A DNA stretch of 12,842 nt, taken from positions 1-12,842 of the forward strand of contig DATNFP010000132.1 in NCBI GenBank assembly GCA_035606335.1, read 5' to 3'. Source of the DNA: DATNFP01 sp035606335 (lineage in GTDB: Bacteria > Bacteroidota > Bacteroidia > Chitinophagales > Chitinophagaceae). The notes under the pieces were generated by a model. It was given only the letters and a program-made list of their open reading frames with translations. It ran no database searches and had not been told where the DNA came from. Positions 4,909 to 12,592 of the stretch are shown here, piece by piece. Each line of letters starts with the position of its first letter. Position 1 is the first letter of the stretch. A program made the translations under genes and the position numbers.

Positions 4909-6306
4909 ATGTCGCAGCATTATAAATATGTTATTATCGGTGCTGGCCCAACAGGGCTTGGTGCTGCATGCAGATTAAATGAGTTAGGGATTAATGATTT
5001 TATTATTCTTGAAAAAGATACCAAAGCGGGAGGGTTATCATCCAGTTTTGTAGATGATAGCGGGTTCACATGGGATATTGGCGGACATGTACAATTCTCT
5101 CATTATAAATATTTTGATGACCTGATGATAAAAGCTCTTGGCAAAGAGGGATGGCTCAATCATCAGCGGGAATCATGGGTATGGATACGCGATCGTTTTG
5201 TACCCTATCCTTTTCAAAATAATATACGCCATCTACCCAAAGAAGAAATGTGGAAATGCCTGCAAGGCATAATACAAGAGTATAAGAGCCCAACACAAGC
5301 AAAACCTGCCAATTTTAAAGAATGGATATATGCTACTTTAGGCGCAGGCATTGCTGAGGTATTTATGGTTCCATACAATTTTAAGGTATGGGCTTATCCC
5401 CCGGAAACCATGAATTATACATGGATAGGTGAACGTGTGGCCGTCACCGACCTTGAGCGCGTTTCAAAAAATATTTTATTTGATCTGGAAGATATATCAT
5501 GGGGCCCGAACAGCACCTTCCAATTCCCAAAATATGGGGGTACAGGCGCTATTTGGTTAAGTGTAGCCGATATAATTGGACCAGATAAATTCCATTTTAA
5601 TACCACCGTAAATTCCATTGACAATCATAAAAAAATAATTCATTGTGCTGACAATACGGAGTACACATACGATGCTATAATTAATACAATGCCTTTGGAT
5701 ATTCTTGTAAATAGCTTACACCATATCAGCGATGAATATAAAGAATTAGTTAAGCTTCTTAAACATTCATCTACACACATTATAGGTGTAGGGCTAAAAG
5801 GAAAACCTAAAGAGAATCTAAAGACAAAATGCTGGATGTATTTTCCAGAGAGCAATTGTCCATTCTATAGAGTAACGGTGTTCTCAAATTATAGCCCTAA
5901 TAATGTCCCGGATATATCTCAACATTGGTCACTAATGGCCGAAGTAAGTGAATCGCATTACAAAGCAGTAAATCCTATTACGATAGTAGAAGAGACCATT
6001 CAGGGGATGCTTAATACCAGGCTAATTCAAAGCAGGGACGAGATAATCTCTACTTGCTACAAATCTCTTGAGTATGGCTATCCCACTCCTTCACTCGAAA
6101 GGGATAAAGCACTTACAAAAGTGATTCCTGAACTGGATAAACAGCATATTTATTCACGTGGACGTTTTGGCGCATGGAAGTATGAAGTGTCCAACCAGGA
6201 CCACTCATTGATGCAAGGAGTGGAGATCATCAATAAGCTTGAATTGAATGTCAATGAAATAACTTTTCCATTCCCCGCCACTGCAAATGCTATGTGGGGA
6301 AAATAA
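4909..6306 (+). CDS. UDP-galactopyranose mutase-like FAD enzyme (eukaryote-like form)
   Basis: A 465-residue flavoprotein. The Rossmann motif VIIGAGPTGLGAA (8-20) and the acidic end of the next strand, ILEKD (33-37), bind FAD. The other landmarks match UDP-galactopyranose mutases, especially the longer fungal and protozoan type: WDIGGHVQFSHYKYFD (55-70), YPFQNNI (100-106), YNFKVWAYP (156-164), WIGERVA (172-178), FYRVTVFSNYSP (319-330) and RFGAWKYEVSNQDHS (419-433). Arg176, Arg321, Arg419 and Asn429 align with the substrate-binding residues R182, R327, R447 and N457 of the Aspergillus enzyme, recalled from memory. UGM converts UDP-Galp to UDP-Galf for cell-surface galactofuranose. Typical bacterial Glf proteins are about 370-390 residues, so this is a longer form. 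Alternatives are a paralogue acting on another UDP-sugar, or an automatic label as an amine or protoporphyrinogen oxidase. It lies in an operon with the GT2 gene. Confidence 0.82.
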   Translation: MSQHYKYVIIGAGPTGLGAACRLNELGINDFIILEKDTKAGGLSSSFVDDSGFTWDIGGHVQFSHYKYFDDLMIKALGKEGWLNHQRESWVWIRDRFVPYPFQNNIRHLPKEEMWKCLQGIIQEYKSPTQAKPANFKEWIYATLGAGIAEVFMVPYNFKVWAYPPETMNYTWIGERVAVTDLERVSKNILFDLEDISWGPNSTFQFPKYGGTGAIWLSVADIIGPDKFHFNTTVNSIDNHKKIIHCADNTEYTYDAIINTMPLDILVNSLHHISDEYKELVKLLKHSSTHIIGVGLKGKPKENLKTKCWMYFPESNCPFYRVTVFSNYSPNNVPDISQHWSLMAEVSESHYKAVNPITIVEETIQGMLNTRLIQSRDEIISTCYKSLEYGYPTPSLERDKALTKVIPELDKQHIYSRGRFGAWKYEVSNQDHSLMQGVEIINKLELNVNEITFPFPATANAMWGK

Positions 6307-6317
6307 CAACTGTTATT
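6302..6317. repeat. Small palindrome spanning the two convergent stop codons
   Basis: AATAACA (6302-6308) and TGTTATT (6311-6317) are perfect arms around AC. They contain the stop codon of the mutase-like gene and of the convergent membrane glycosyltransferase gene, which are only 6 nt apart. It is too AT-rich to be a convincing terminator, and no other terminator is visible at this junction. Confidence 0.4.
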
Positions 6318-8214
6318 CTACACCACTTGCCAGAAGCTTATTCACTTGTTCTGCATATTGCTGAGCAATATCATCTCTATGCAGTTGATGAAAAATGTTA
6401 GCCATAATATTTAACATATCTACATTGTTAGGGTCTTTTTTAAGGTAAGAAGTAAAATATTGTATGGCACTATCGGCCTGATTTTTCTCTAATGCATCAA
6501 ACCCCTTCAAATCATCATAAGACGGCCTCTTAGCTATTGCAGAAAGTACACAGCCTCTTACTTCCGCTTTGTATACAGTAGTTGACGGCAACCATGTGCC
6601 CGACCTTATTTCTTCATCCGGTATTAACGCAATATGGAAGATAGAGTAATCCCATGGTTTTTCATCCCGTTCTGGGAAACGTACATATTCCACTTGCACA
6701 TTTTTATCATTCTTAAAATATTGCCTTATCAGATGAGCTGCATTACTTGCTACAATGATTGTATCTGTTGGCTTGTATTTAGGTAATATATTCTTCTCAA
6801 ACCAATCTGCATCCTGCTTCATACTGTTGTAATAATAGTCCATTTCATAATTGCCATATGCACCTTGTACACCACCGGCAAATGCGTTATAATAGGTAAT
6901 TGTATTTGGGAACGTGGATACAATAAAATAAAGAGGCTCCAGCAGCAACACTCCTGCTATTGCCATTCCAAACTTTACATTTCTTTTAGCAAGATAATTG
7001 GAAAATAAGTACCAGCCGCCTGCAGATGCTATTGCGAGGGATGGGAATATAAATAATACATGTCTCCACGCATGGTATACATTAGCTTTCTGGTATATTA
7101 TATATGCTACAGGAAATATACCTGTAAACACAATAAAATAGATGATGGAAGCATATTCTTTTTTGCGTATCCCCCATAAGAACAAGACCATTAGCCCCAA
7201 ACCTATCAGGAACACATAACTATTTGTAATTAAAAAGCTTTTAGGAAGAAAATTAGACGGTAGATCTCCTGAGAATACTTTTTCACCTTCAAACAGTTGT
7301 GCAATGTTCACTTTAAAATTGCTCATTTCACTGAGCGCTGTTAAAGGATTGCTGATGGGATTTTTTTGCCCGTATGGCCAGAAGACACTTCCTGCCAGGT
7401 AACCTAATACAGCCACAACAACCAAAGGTTTAACCCATGATGTTAAAACAATTTTTTCACCTTGAAACACTCGCTTTACGATATAAATGATTAAAGCAAA
7501 GACTATCATGTAGGGTAATAATAATATACCCCCTACTCTTACATTTATTGCCGCGCCTATACTAATTATCGCAAAAACATAATATTTTATTGAGGGTTTA
7601 GGCAAATGATCAAATAATAGGATAATGCAATATATTGCTGCTATGTAGGCGGTTGCGAACGGAATGTCTTTAGGGTTGTTCATTGCGTGCCCCAGGAAAA
7701 AAGGAGCGAGGAACATTAACCATGCACAAAGCACTGCCGCTTGCCTACCAAATGTGCGAATACAAATTTTTACAGAGAAAAAGATCGCTAGAAATCCTGC
7801 CCATGCATTTAGCACATGGCGGGTAGCATATTCATTGAAAGGAGAAAACTTATTGACAATTGCACAAATTAGATCAAATAAACCGCCATAATATTGCATC
7901 ACACCATCCCTATTATACTCTTTAGGCATATTCAATACTGTTTGGTCATGGCCAAACGTCGTAAAATATTTTAAAACAGCTTTCCCATATTCATTCATAT
8001 CCACCTCATCTCCCGAAATGCCATACGAGAAGCTCATAATGGTCATGAGTATAAATATCCCAAGCAGACTAAAAAACAGAACCTTTTTCCATACTTCACT
8101 TTCATTTTGTATAGCAGCTACATTGGGGATTGAAACAGATTTTTGTTTGGAAGTATTCGCAGATACTGCTTCCTTTTTATTAGATGTGGATGGTTGGGAA
8201 ATCTTCTTAGCCAT
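6313..8214 (-). CDS. GT39/GT83-like membrane glycosyltransferase with TPR tail
   Basis: A 633-residue polytopic membrane protein of the PMT/ArnT-like type, which transfers sugars from lipid-phosphate donors at the outer face of the inner membrane. After a polar Ser/Lys-rich N-terminus (1-42) and a first span (about 43-66) comes GDEVDMNEYG (68-77), the acidic first-loop motif that in this superfamily holds the catalytic Asp. Roughly ten spans follow, with HAMNNPKDIPFA (176-187) in a loop and HAWRHVLFIFP (381-391) near a late span. From about 450 the chain is soluble, and residues about 567-630 form one to two TPR-like repeats (ADSAIQYFTSYLKKDPNN). The start at 8214 is preferred over an in-frame ATG at 8283, which lies inside the terminator stem at 8275-8303. 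It converges on the GT2/UGM operon with 6 nt between stop codons, suggesting a shared glycan pathway. Substrate unknown. Confidence 0.83.
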   Translation of the reverse strand: MAKKISQPSTSNKKEAVSANTSKQKSVSIPNVAAIQNESEVWKKVLFFSLLGIFILMTIMSFSYGISGDEVDMNEYGKAVLKYFTTFGHDQTVLNMPKEYNRDGVMQYYGGLFDLICAIVNKFSPFNEYATRHVLNAWAGFLAIFFSVKICIRTFGRQAAVLCAWLMFLAPFFLGHAMNNPKDIPFATAYIAAIYCIILLFDHLPKPSIKYYVFAIISIGAAINVRVGGILLLPYMIVFALIIYIVKRVFQGEKIVLTSWVKPLVVVAVLGYLAGSVFWPYGQKNPISNPLTALSEMSNFKVNIAQLFEGEKVFSGDLPSNFLPKSFLITNSYVFLIGLGLMVLFLWGIRKKEYASIIYFIVFTGIFPVAYIIYQKANVYHAWRHVLFIFPSLAIASAGGWYLFSNYLAKRNVKFGMAIAGVLLLEPLYFIVSTFPNTITYYNAFAGGVQGAYGNYEMDYYYNSMKQDADWFEKNILPKYKPTDTIIVASNAAHLIRQYFKNDKNVQVEYVRFPERDEKPWDYSIFHIALIPDEEIRSGTWLPSTTVYKAEVRGCVLSAIAKRPSYDDLKGFDALEKNQADSAIQYFTSYLKKDPNNVDMLNIMANIFHQLHRDDIAQQYAEQVNKLLASGVE

Positions 8215-8274
8215 ATTGTGTGAAGATAATAGAAATGCAGAAGCTGAGAAAATATTTGCACCCCAGCCAAACAA

Positions 8275-8303
8275 AAAAAGCAACGATTAAATCGTTGCTT
8301 TTT
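8275..8303. terminator. Bidirectional terminator after rpsP
   Basis: Perfect 13-bp arms at 8275-8287 and 8291-8303 around TAA, with core GCAACGAT/ATCGTTGC and A and T tracts at the ends. On the minus strand it lies 24 nt past the rpsP stop codon, so it separates rpsP from the membrane glycosyltransferase gene downstream. Confidence 0.9.
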
Positions 8304-8326
8304 AATTATAATTTTAAATCTGGATA

Positions 8327-8818
8327 TTAACCTTCCTGTTGCTCTTCAGCTGCACCTTCCTGTTGTTGAGCAGTTTGTCTTATAGCTTGCTTTTCTTCTA
8401 CACGACGTACTGATTCACGCATAGCTGTATGGCGTTTTTCAGTTTTGTGCTTCCGATGCAATTCTTCACGCTGAGCTACAACTTGCTCGTGTTCAGAATT
8501 CCATTTTTCGAATTTGTCCCATGCTGTTTTTTCATCAAAAAGACTCAATGTTACACCACGCATTAGATGCTTCAGATACAATACACCTTTGAAAGACAAT
8601 ATCCTGCGGCAAGTGTTAGTAGGCTGTGCGCCTTTTTGCAGCCAGTGCAATGAGCGTTCACGGTTTACTCTTACAGTTGCAGGCACTGTTAAAGGGTTGT
8701 ACGTACCAAGTTTCTCAATGAATTTACCATCGCGCGGAGCGGTGGTGTTTGCTACTACAATAAAGTAGAATGGGCGCTTCTTGGACCCATGACGTTGAAG
8801 ACGAATTTTTACCGCCAT
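8327..8818 (-). CDS. rpsP: 30S ribosomal protein S16
   Basis: A 163-residue S16, a component of the small ribosomal subunit needed for 16S rRNA folding. The first 80 residues are the conserved protein: MAVKIRLQRHGSKKRPFYFI (1-20), APRDGKFIEKLGTYNP (27-42), and WLQKGAQPTNTCRRIL (59-74). Residues about 90-163 are a charged extension, largely helical and rich in Glu, Gln, Arg and Lys, ending EEQQEG; this about doubles the length of the E. coli protein (82 residues). Such tails are usual for S16 in Bacteroidota. The gene has its own promoter (8863-8890) and terminator (8275-8303), so it is probably monocistronic. rimM, the common downstream partner, is absent. ffh lies upstream on the same strand. 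Confidence 0.97.
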   Translation of the reverse strand: MAVKIRLQRHGSKKRPFYFIVVANTTAPRDGKFIEKLGTYNPLTVPATVRVNRERSLHWLQKGAQPTNTCRRILSFKGVLYLKHLMRGVTLSLFDEKTAWDKFEKWNSEHEQVVAQREELHRKHKTEKRHTAMRESVRRVEEKQAIRQTAQQQEGAAEEQQEG

Positions 8819-8862
8819 AAATAATAGAAATTATTTGCGTTTTATAATAAATTTTTGGACTG

Positions 8863-8890
8863 CAAATATAGGAAAAAAAGAAAAATGCAA
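8863..8890 (-). promoter_or_regulatory. Bacteroidota-type promoter of rpsP
   Basis: On the minus strand TATATTTG (8863-8870) matches the -7 consensus exactly and is followed by CA, as in the rpoB promoter. Two TTG elements lie upstream, at 8888-8890 (spacer 17) and 8894-8896 (spacer 23). The start codon is 44 nt downstream of the -7 element. Confidence 0.7.
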
Positions 8891-8944
8891 AAGCAATTCC
8901 TCTAATTTTTTCTTTTACCTGCTATTATCCTAATACTAACGTAA

Positions 8945-8958
8945 AAATAGTGCTATTT
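8945..8958 (-). terminator. Weak possible terminator after ffh
   Basis: AAATAG (8945-8950) and CTATTT (8953-8958) pair around 2 nt and are followed on the minus strand by further T. The stem is short and AT-rich, so termination may be poor and some ffh transcripts may read into rpsP. Confidence 0.2.
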
Positions 8959-8975
8959 GTTATTATCTGCTATAC

Positions 8976-10310
8976 CTATTTTCTGCCCATTGGCATTCCA
9001 GGCATACCCATTCCCATTCCTTTAAATTTGTTCATCTGGCTCATCATCTGTTTCATCTGGTCAAATTGCTTCATAAAGGCATTTACCTCAGCTATATCCT
9101 TACCGCTGCCCTTGGCAATGCGCTTTCTGCGGCTACCGTCTATTACATCCGGATTGTTCCGTTCGTAGGGCGTCATCGAATTGATCATCGCTTCAATACC
9201 CTTAAAAGCATCATCAGATATATCTATTTCTTTTATTGCCTTTCCCACCCCGGGTATCATAGCCAATAGGTCTTTCAGATTACCCATCTTTTTTATCTGG
9301 TTCAGCTGTTCTTTAAAATCTTCAAAATCAAACTTGTTGGCGCGTATCTTTTTCTCCAGCTTCTTGGCCTGCACCTCATCAAATTGCGCCTGGGCTCTTT
9401 CCACGAGGGTAGTAATATCACCCATTCCTAATATACGCTGAGCCATACGTTCCGGATAAAATACATCCAGGGTATCAAGCTTTTCGCCCATGCTTACGAA
9501 CTTAATGGGCTTATCTACCGTATATTTTATGGAAAGTGCCGCCCCACCCCTTGTATCTCCATCCAGCTTGGTAAGCACTACGCCTGTAAAATTCAGCCTG
9601 TCATTAAATGCCTTAGCTGTATTTACCGCATCCTGTCCTGTCATTGAGTCAACCACAAACAATATTTCATGTGGTTGTACAGCTTCCTTAATGTTGGCCA
9701 CTTCCTGCATCATCACCTCGTCTATAGCCAGGCGGCCAGCGGTATCTATTATTATCACACTATTGCCATTCTGTTTTGCCTGTGCGATCGCATTTTGGGC
9801 AATTTGCACAGCATCCCTATTTTCCCTTTCGGTATATACAGGCACTTTTATCTGTTCTCCCAATACCTGCAACTGGTCTATCGCTGCAGGACGATATATA
9901 TCTGCCGCTACCAGCAAAGGGTTACGACCTTTCTTGGTTTTCAGGAAATTAGCAAGCTTACCGGAAAAGGTTGTCTTACCCGAACCCTGCAAACCGGCAA
10001 TTAGTATAATGGTTGGCTTGCCATTCAGATTGATCTCTTCTTCCTTACCCCCCATCAGTTCGGCAAGCTCATCCTTTACGATTTTTACCATAAGCTGCCC
10101 GGGCGATACGGCCGTTATTACCTTTTCACCTACAGCTTTATCCTTCACCCTATCGGTAAATTCCTTGGCTATTTTATAGTTTACGTCAGCATCTACCAGT
10201 GCACGGCGTATCTCCTTTACTGTAGTCGCAACATTTATTTCGTTAATGCGTCCTTCGCCTTTCAGCTGTTTAAACGCGGTCTCTAACCGCTCACTAAGAT
10301 TTTCAAACAT
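8976..10310 (-). CDS. ffh: Signal recognition particle protein Ffh
   Basis: A 444-residue SRP GTPase that binds signal sequences of nascent membrane proteins and, with SRP RNA and FtsY, delivers ribosomes to the Sec translocon. The order of domains is the normal one. The N domain (about 1-90) starts MFENLSERLETAFKQLKGEG. The G domain has P-loop GLQGSGKT (106-113), DIYRPAA (137-143), DTAGRL (189-194) and TKLDGDTRGG (247-256). GMGD (295-298) marks the change to the M domain, which contains the RNA-binding SRRKRIAKGSG near residues 392-402 and ends in a Met/Gly-rich tail (MGMGMPGMPMGRK) typical of the signal-binding region. Length is normal for the family. No SRP RNA gene is seen in the window. 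A -7 element (10330-10337) lies 20 nt upstream. Confidence 0.98.
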   Translation of the reverse strand: MFENLSERLETAFKQLKGEGRINEINVATTVKEIRRALVDADVNYKIAKEFTDRVKDKAVGEKVITAVSPGQLMVKIVKDELAELMGGKEEEINLNGKPTIILIAGLQGSGKTTFSGKLANFLKTKKGRNPLLVAADIYRPAAIDQLQVLGEQIKVPVYTERENRDAVQIAQNAIAQAKQNGNSVIIIDTAGRLAIDEVMMQEVANIKEAVQPHEILFVVDSMTGQDAVNTAKAFNDRLNFTGVVLTKLDGDTRGGAALSIKYTVDKPIKFVSMGEKLDTLDVFYPERMAQRILGMGDITTLVERAQAQFDEVQAKKLEKKIRANKFDFEDFKEQLNQIKKMGNLKDLLAMIPGVGKAIKEIDISDDAFKGIEAMINSMTPYERNNPDVIDGSRRKRIAKGSGKDIAEVNAFMKQFDQMKQMMSQMNKFKGMGMGMPGMPMGRK

Positions 10311-10329
10311 GTCTCTTCTAAATGGATTG

Positions 10330-10337
10330 CAAAATTA
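10330..10337 (-). promoter_or_regulatory. -7 promoter element of ffh
   Basis: TAATTTTG on the minus strand matches TAnnTTTG exactly and is followed by CA, 19 nt before the ffh start codon. No TTG is present at the expected -33 position, so the promoter is only partly supported. Confidence 0.5.
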
Positions 10338-10428
10338 ATTTAAATCCATTGTTTAATTGTAAATTTTATATAGGCCTACCTGTGATAAACATTGCATATT
10401 GAGAGCAAACAAATTATCTTTATTAAAA

Positions 10429-10436
10429 TACTTTTG
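10429..10436 (+). promoter_or_regulatory. -7 promoter element of the Bor-like lipoprotein operon
   Basis: TACTTTTG matches TAnnTTTG exactly, 16 nt before the ATG at 10453. The nearest TTG (10399-10401) gives a spacer of 27, longer than usual. A start of transcription near 10443 would exclude the in-frame ATG at 10399. Confidence 0.45.
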
Positions 10437-10452
10437 GATTCAAACCATCTTC

Positions 10453-10806
10453 ATGAAAAAAACTTTTTCACATATAAGCTATTATTCCTTATTTGTTTTT
10501 GTATTTATAATTTTCATCTTCCCATCCTGTATGACGGCAAAGGTTGTCACGCAATATGATAGTAATACAATAGCAAACAATCCCTTAAACGATACTACTG
10601 TCTGGATTTACGCATGGGGCCTTGTGCAGCCTCACGACATAAATCCTCACTGCAATCCCTCATTTAATCATTTAAACATGGTAACCGCAAAAACCAATTT
10701 TGGATATATACTTATATCTGCTTTATCGCTTGGCATAGCAGTACCCGTAAAACTGGAGTGGTCTTGTGCACCGCCTGACATCCCCACAGGACAACTGGGA
10801 CATTAA
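10453..10806 (+). CDS. Bor-like lipoprotein
   Basis: A 117-residue predicted lipoprotein. Residues 1-26 are a signal peptide with a long aromatic hydrophobic core and lipobox FPSC (lipidated Cys26). The mature part has WIYAWGLVQPHDI (51-63), Cys67, then NFGYILISALSLGIAVPVKLEWSC (82-105). That arrangement (a Gly-containing strand, a Cys, and a G-hh-S-hh-LGI-x-x-P-h-x-h-x-W-x-C ending) resembles the Bor lipoprotein family known from phage lambda (GLLGFITLGIYTPLEARVYC, recalled from memory). The lambda protein has been linked to serum resistance; no such role is claimed here. The two mature cysteines (67, 105) may form a disulfide. The start at 10453 is preferred over 10399 because of the promoter position and the normal signal peptide it gives. 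The FAD oxidoreductase gene follows after 24 nt, probably in the same transcript. Confidence 0.7.
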   Translation: MKKTFSHISYYSLFVFVFIIFIFPSCMTAKVVTQYDSNTIANNPLNDTTVWIYAWGLVQPHDINPHCNPSFNHLNMVTAKTNFGYILISALSLGIAVPVKLEWSCAPPDIPTGQLGH

Positions 10807-10830
10807 TTTATTCACTTTAAAGCAATTATT

Positions 10831-12438
10831 ATGGCTCTTCCTGAAGGCATCCAGTTATTACCTATACAGCAATGGACAAATGTGCATCAGAATTTTACAC
10901 AAACTTTTACTCCTAATGCTTCATATACTATATCATTGCCGGCTTCTGTTAGCGATATTGGTGAGCAATACAAAAGAACTACTGCCAATTTTCAATGGCT
11001 AATACAAAATGCAATAAATAATAGGCAACAGCTAAGGGCTATGGGCAGCGGGTGGTCATTATCAGAAGTAGCGGTATCTGATGGAGGTATTGTTGACACC
11101 AAAAATCTTACGCTTTCATTCAATATGGGAAATTCATTTATTTCCCCGCAATATCTTACTAATGGCAGGCAGGCTCATGATCTGTTTTTTGTGCAATGTG
11201 GTATGACCATATTAATGTTGAATGATAAATTGGAAAAAGAAAGTGATCCCAAACGCTCATTAAAAGCATCCGGCGCCAGCAACGGCCAATCCATCGCCGG
11301 TGCTACTTCCACGGGTACACATGGAGCAGCGATCAATGACGGGGCCGTACACGATAGCATCGTAGGATTACACATTGTTGTCGGCCCGTCAAGGCATGTG
11401 TGGCTCGAAAGGGCTTCCTATCCTATAGCTTCCGATGATTTTATCAATTGGCTTGGAGCCGAAGCCATAAGAGATGATGATATGTTCAATGCAGCTATAA
11501 TAAGCTTCGGTAGCTTTGGATTTATACACGGCATTATGCTGGAAACAGATCCGATCTATTTACTAGAGAAGCATCCGGGTGGAATGATCCCTTATAACGA
11601 CGAATTGAAACAGGCTATCAACACCCTTGATTTCGCGAATAATAATATATTGCCACTTCCACAAAACGGGTCGGATAAGCAACTGTACCATTTTGAAATA
11701 GTTGTCAATCCTCATCAGTTTGCTCCTAACGATCCTCAAAAAGGCGTTTACCTGCGAACAATATATAAATGTCAGTATGTGGACAGTTATCAACCACCTG
11801 TACCAGCTAATCAGCGCTTTACCTATGGGGACGATACACTCGGTGTAATACAGACGGTATTGGATGCTGCAGGCCCTGATCTATCTGCATTGGTTATTCC
11901 CGCATTGGTCGATAAATTATTCCCTCTTGCCTATGCATCTGCCGATGCATCAACGGCCACTATAGGTGATACATTTATTAATACAAAATTCAGGGGAAAG
12001 GTTGGCAGTGCAGCTATTGCCGTAGATATTTCCAATGCAAGTCGCGTAGCCGAACTTATTACTGCCGCAAGCCATCAGACTCCTTTTCCCGGTGGTCTCG
12101 GCCTTCGTTTTGTAAAAGGCACCCAGGCTATATTAGGCTTCACTTGCTTTCCTCACACCTGTGTATTGGAGATGGATGGCGTAGATGCCCAGGCATCAAG
12201 AGATTTCTTCCAAAATATATGGACAACATTAAGACAACAAAACATCCCTTACACTATGCACTGGGGCAAGCTCAATTTTGCTATTGATGCAGACCTCGTA
12301 TTGTACATGTATGGCGCAGACAGGGTAAACAAATGGATACAATGCCGCAATTCCCTACTCGACGCTCCTACACGGCAGGTATTCACAAATGATTTTATAC
12401 AAAAATGTGGCCTGGCAAAGGATTTAAGTCCGGTGTAG
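10831..12438 (+). CDS. VAO-type FAD-binding oxidoreductase (lactone/alditol oxidase-like)
   Basis: A 535-residue flavoprotein of the vanillyl-alcohol-oxidase/PCMH superfamily. The FAD-binding domain contains RAMGSGWSLSEVAVSDGGIV (69-88), VQCGMTILMLNDKL (121-134) and SNGQSIAGATSTGTHGAA (150-167), the pyrophosphate-binding core, then FGSFGFIHGIMLET (226-239). The C-terminal part ends with HWGK (477-480), typical of the D-arabinono-1,4-lactone oxidase-like substrate domain. In many relatives the first motif reads GxGHS, whose His binds FAD covalently; here it is GSGWS, so FAD is probably not bound through that His. There is no signal peptide, so the enzyme is likely cytoplasmic although its operon partner is a lipoprotein. 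Relatives oxidise sugars, aldonolactones, alditols or sterols; the substrate here cannot be assigned. The start at 10831 follows the upstream stop by 24 nt and lacks a Shine-Dalgarno. Confidence 0.85.
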   Translation: MALPEGIQLLPIQQWTNVHQNFTQTFTPNASYTISLPASVSDIGEQYKRTTANFQWLIQNAINNRQQLRAMGSGWSLSEVAVSDGGIVDTKNLTLSFNMGNSFISPQYLTNGRQAHDLFFVQCGMTILMLNDKLEKESDPKRSLKASGASNGQSIAGATSTGTHGAAINDGAVHDSIVGLHIVVGPSRHVWLERASYPIASDDFINWLGAEAIRDDDMFNAAIISFGSFGFIHGIMLETDPIYLLEKHPGGMIPYNDELKQAINTLDFANNNILPLPQNGSDKQLYHFEIVVNPHQFAPNDPQKGVYLRTIYKCQYVDSYQPPVPANQRFTYGDDTLGVIQTVLDAAGPDLSALVIPALVDKLFPLAYASADASTATIGDTFINTKFRGKVGSAAIAVDISNASRVAELITAASHQTPFPGGLGLRFVKGTQAILGFTCFPHTCVLEMDGVDAQASRDFFQNIWTTLRQQNIPYTMHWGKLNFAIDADLVLYMYGADRVNKWIQCRNSLLDAPTRQVFTNDFIQKCGLAKDLSPV

Positions 12439-12537
12439 GTATATAATTAAATAATGAGATGTCTCGATCAATGTGTTTTCCCCCTTTAAGTCACCCATTT
12501 ATCGAAGATTCCCAAGAGGTAAATTGAAGCTATTTAA

Positions 12538-12545
12538 TACTTTTG
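12538..12545 (+). promoter_or_regulatory. -7 promoter element of the S46 peptidase gene
   Basis: TACTTTTG matches TAnnTTTG exactly and is followed by CC, 47 nt before the ATG at 12593. No TTG is found at the usual spacing; one at 12524-12526 is too close. Confidence 0.45.
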
Positions 12546-12592
12546 CCCCATTACAAATAGTTCCCATTTTCAAAAAACTTGTAACGAAAACA

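Noticed and set aside
8215..8283. Upstream in-frame start for the membrane glycosyltransferase
   Set aside because: The ATG lies inside the stem of the rpsP terminator, and the extra 23 residues form a false signal-like segment before a polar cytoplasmic tail.
9490..10179. A 229-codon open frame on the plus strand
   Set aside because: It lies wholly antisense to ffh, whose protein matches the family along its length. The antisense product is Ser/Leu/Ile-rich and has no recognisable motif.
10399..10452. Upstream in-frame start for the Bor-like lipoprotein
   Set aside because: An exact -7 element at 10429-10436 lies after it, and the later Met gives a standard lipoprotein signal peptide.
8976..10452. 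SRP RNA gene near ffh
   Set aside because: No SRP RNA signature is visible around ffh.
10766..11002. A 78-codon frame overlapping the start of the FAD oxidoreductase
   Set aside because: It bridges the ends of two well-supported genes in another frame and has no family features.
12439..12537. Terminator after the FAD oxidoreductase gene
   Set aside because: Only a 4-bp GAGA/CTC-type stem near 12455-12470 is visible, with no adjacent T run, so it is too weak to call.
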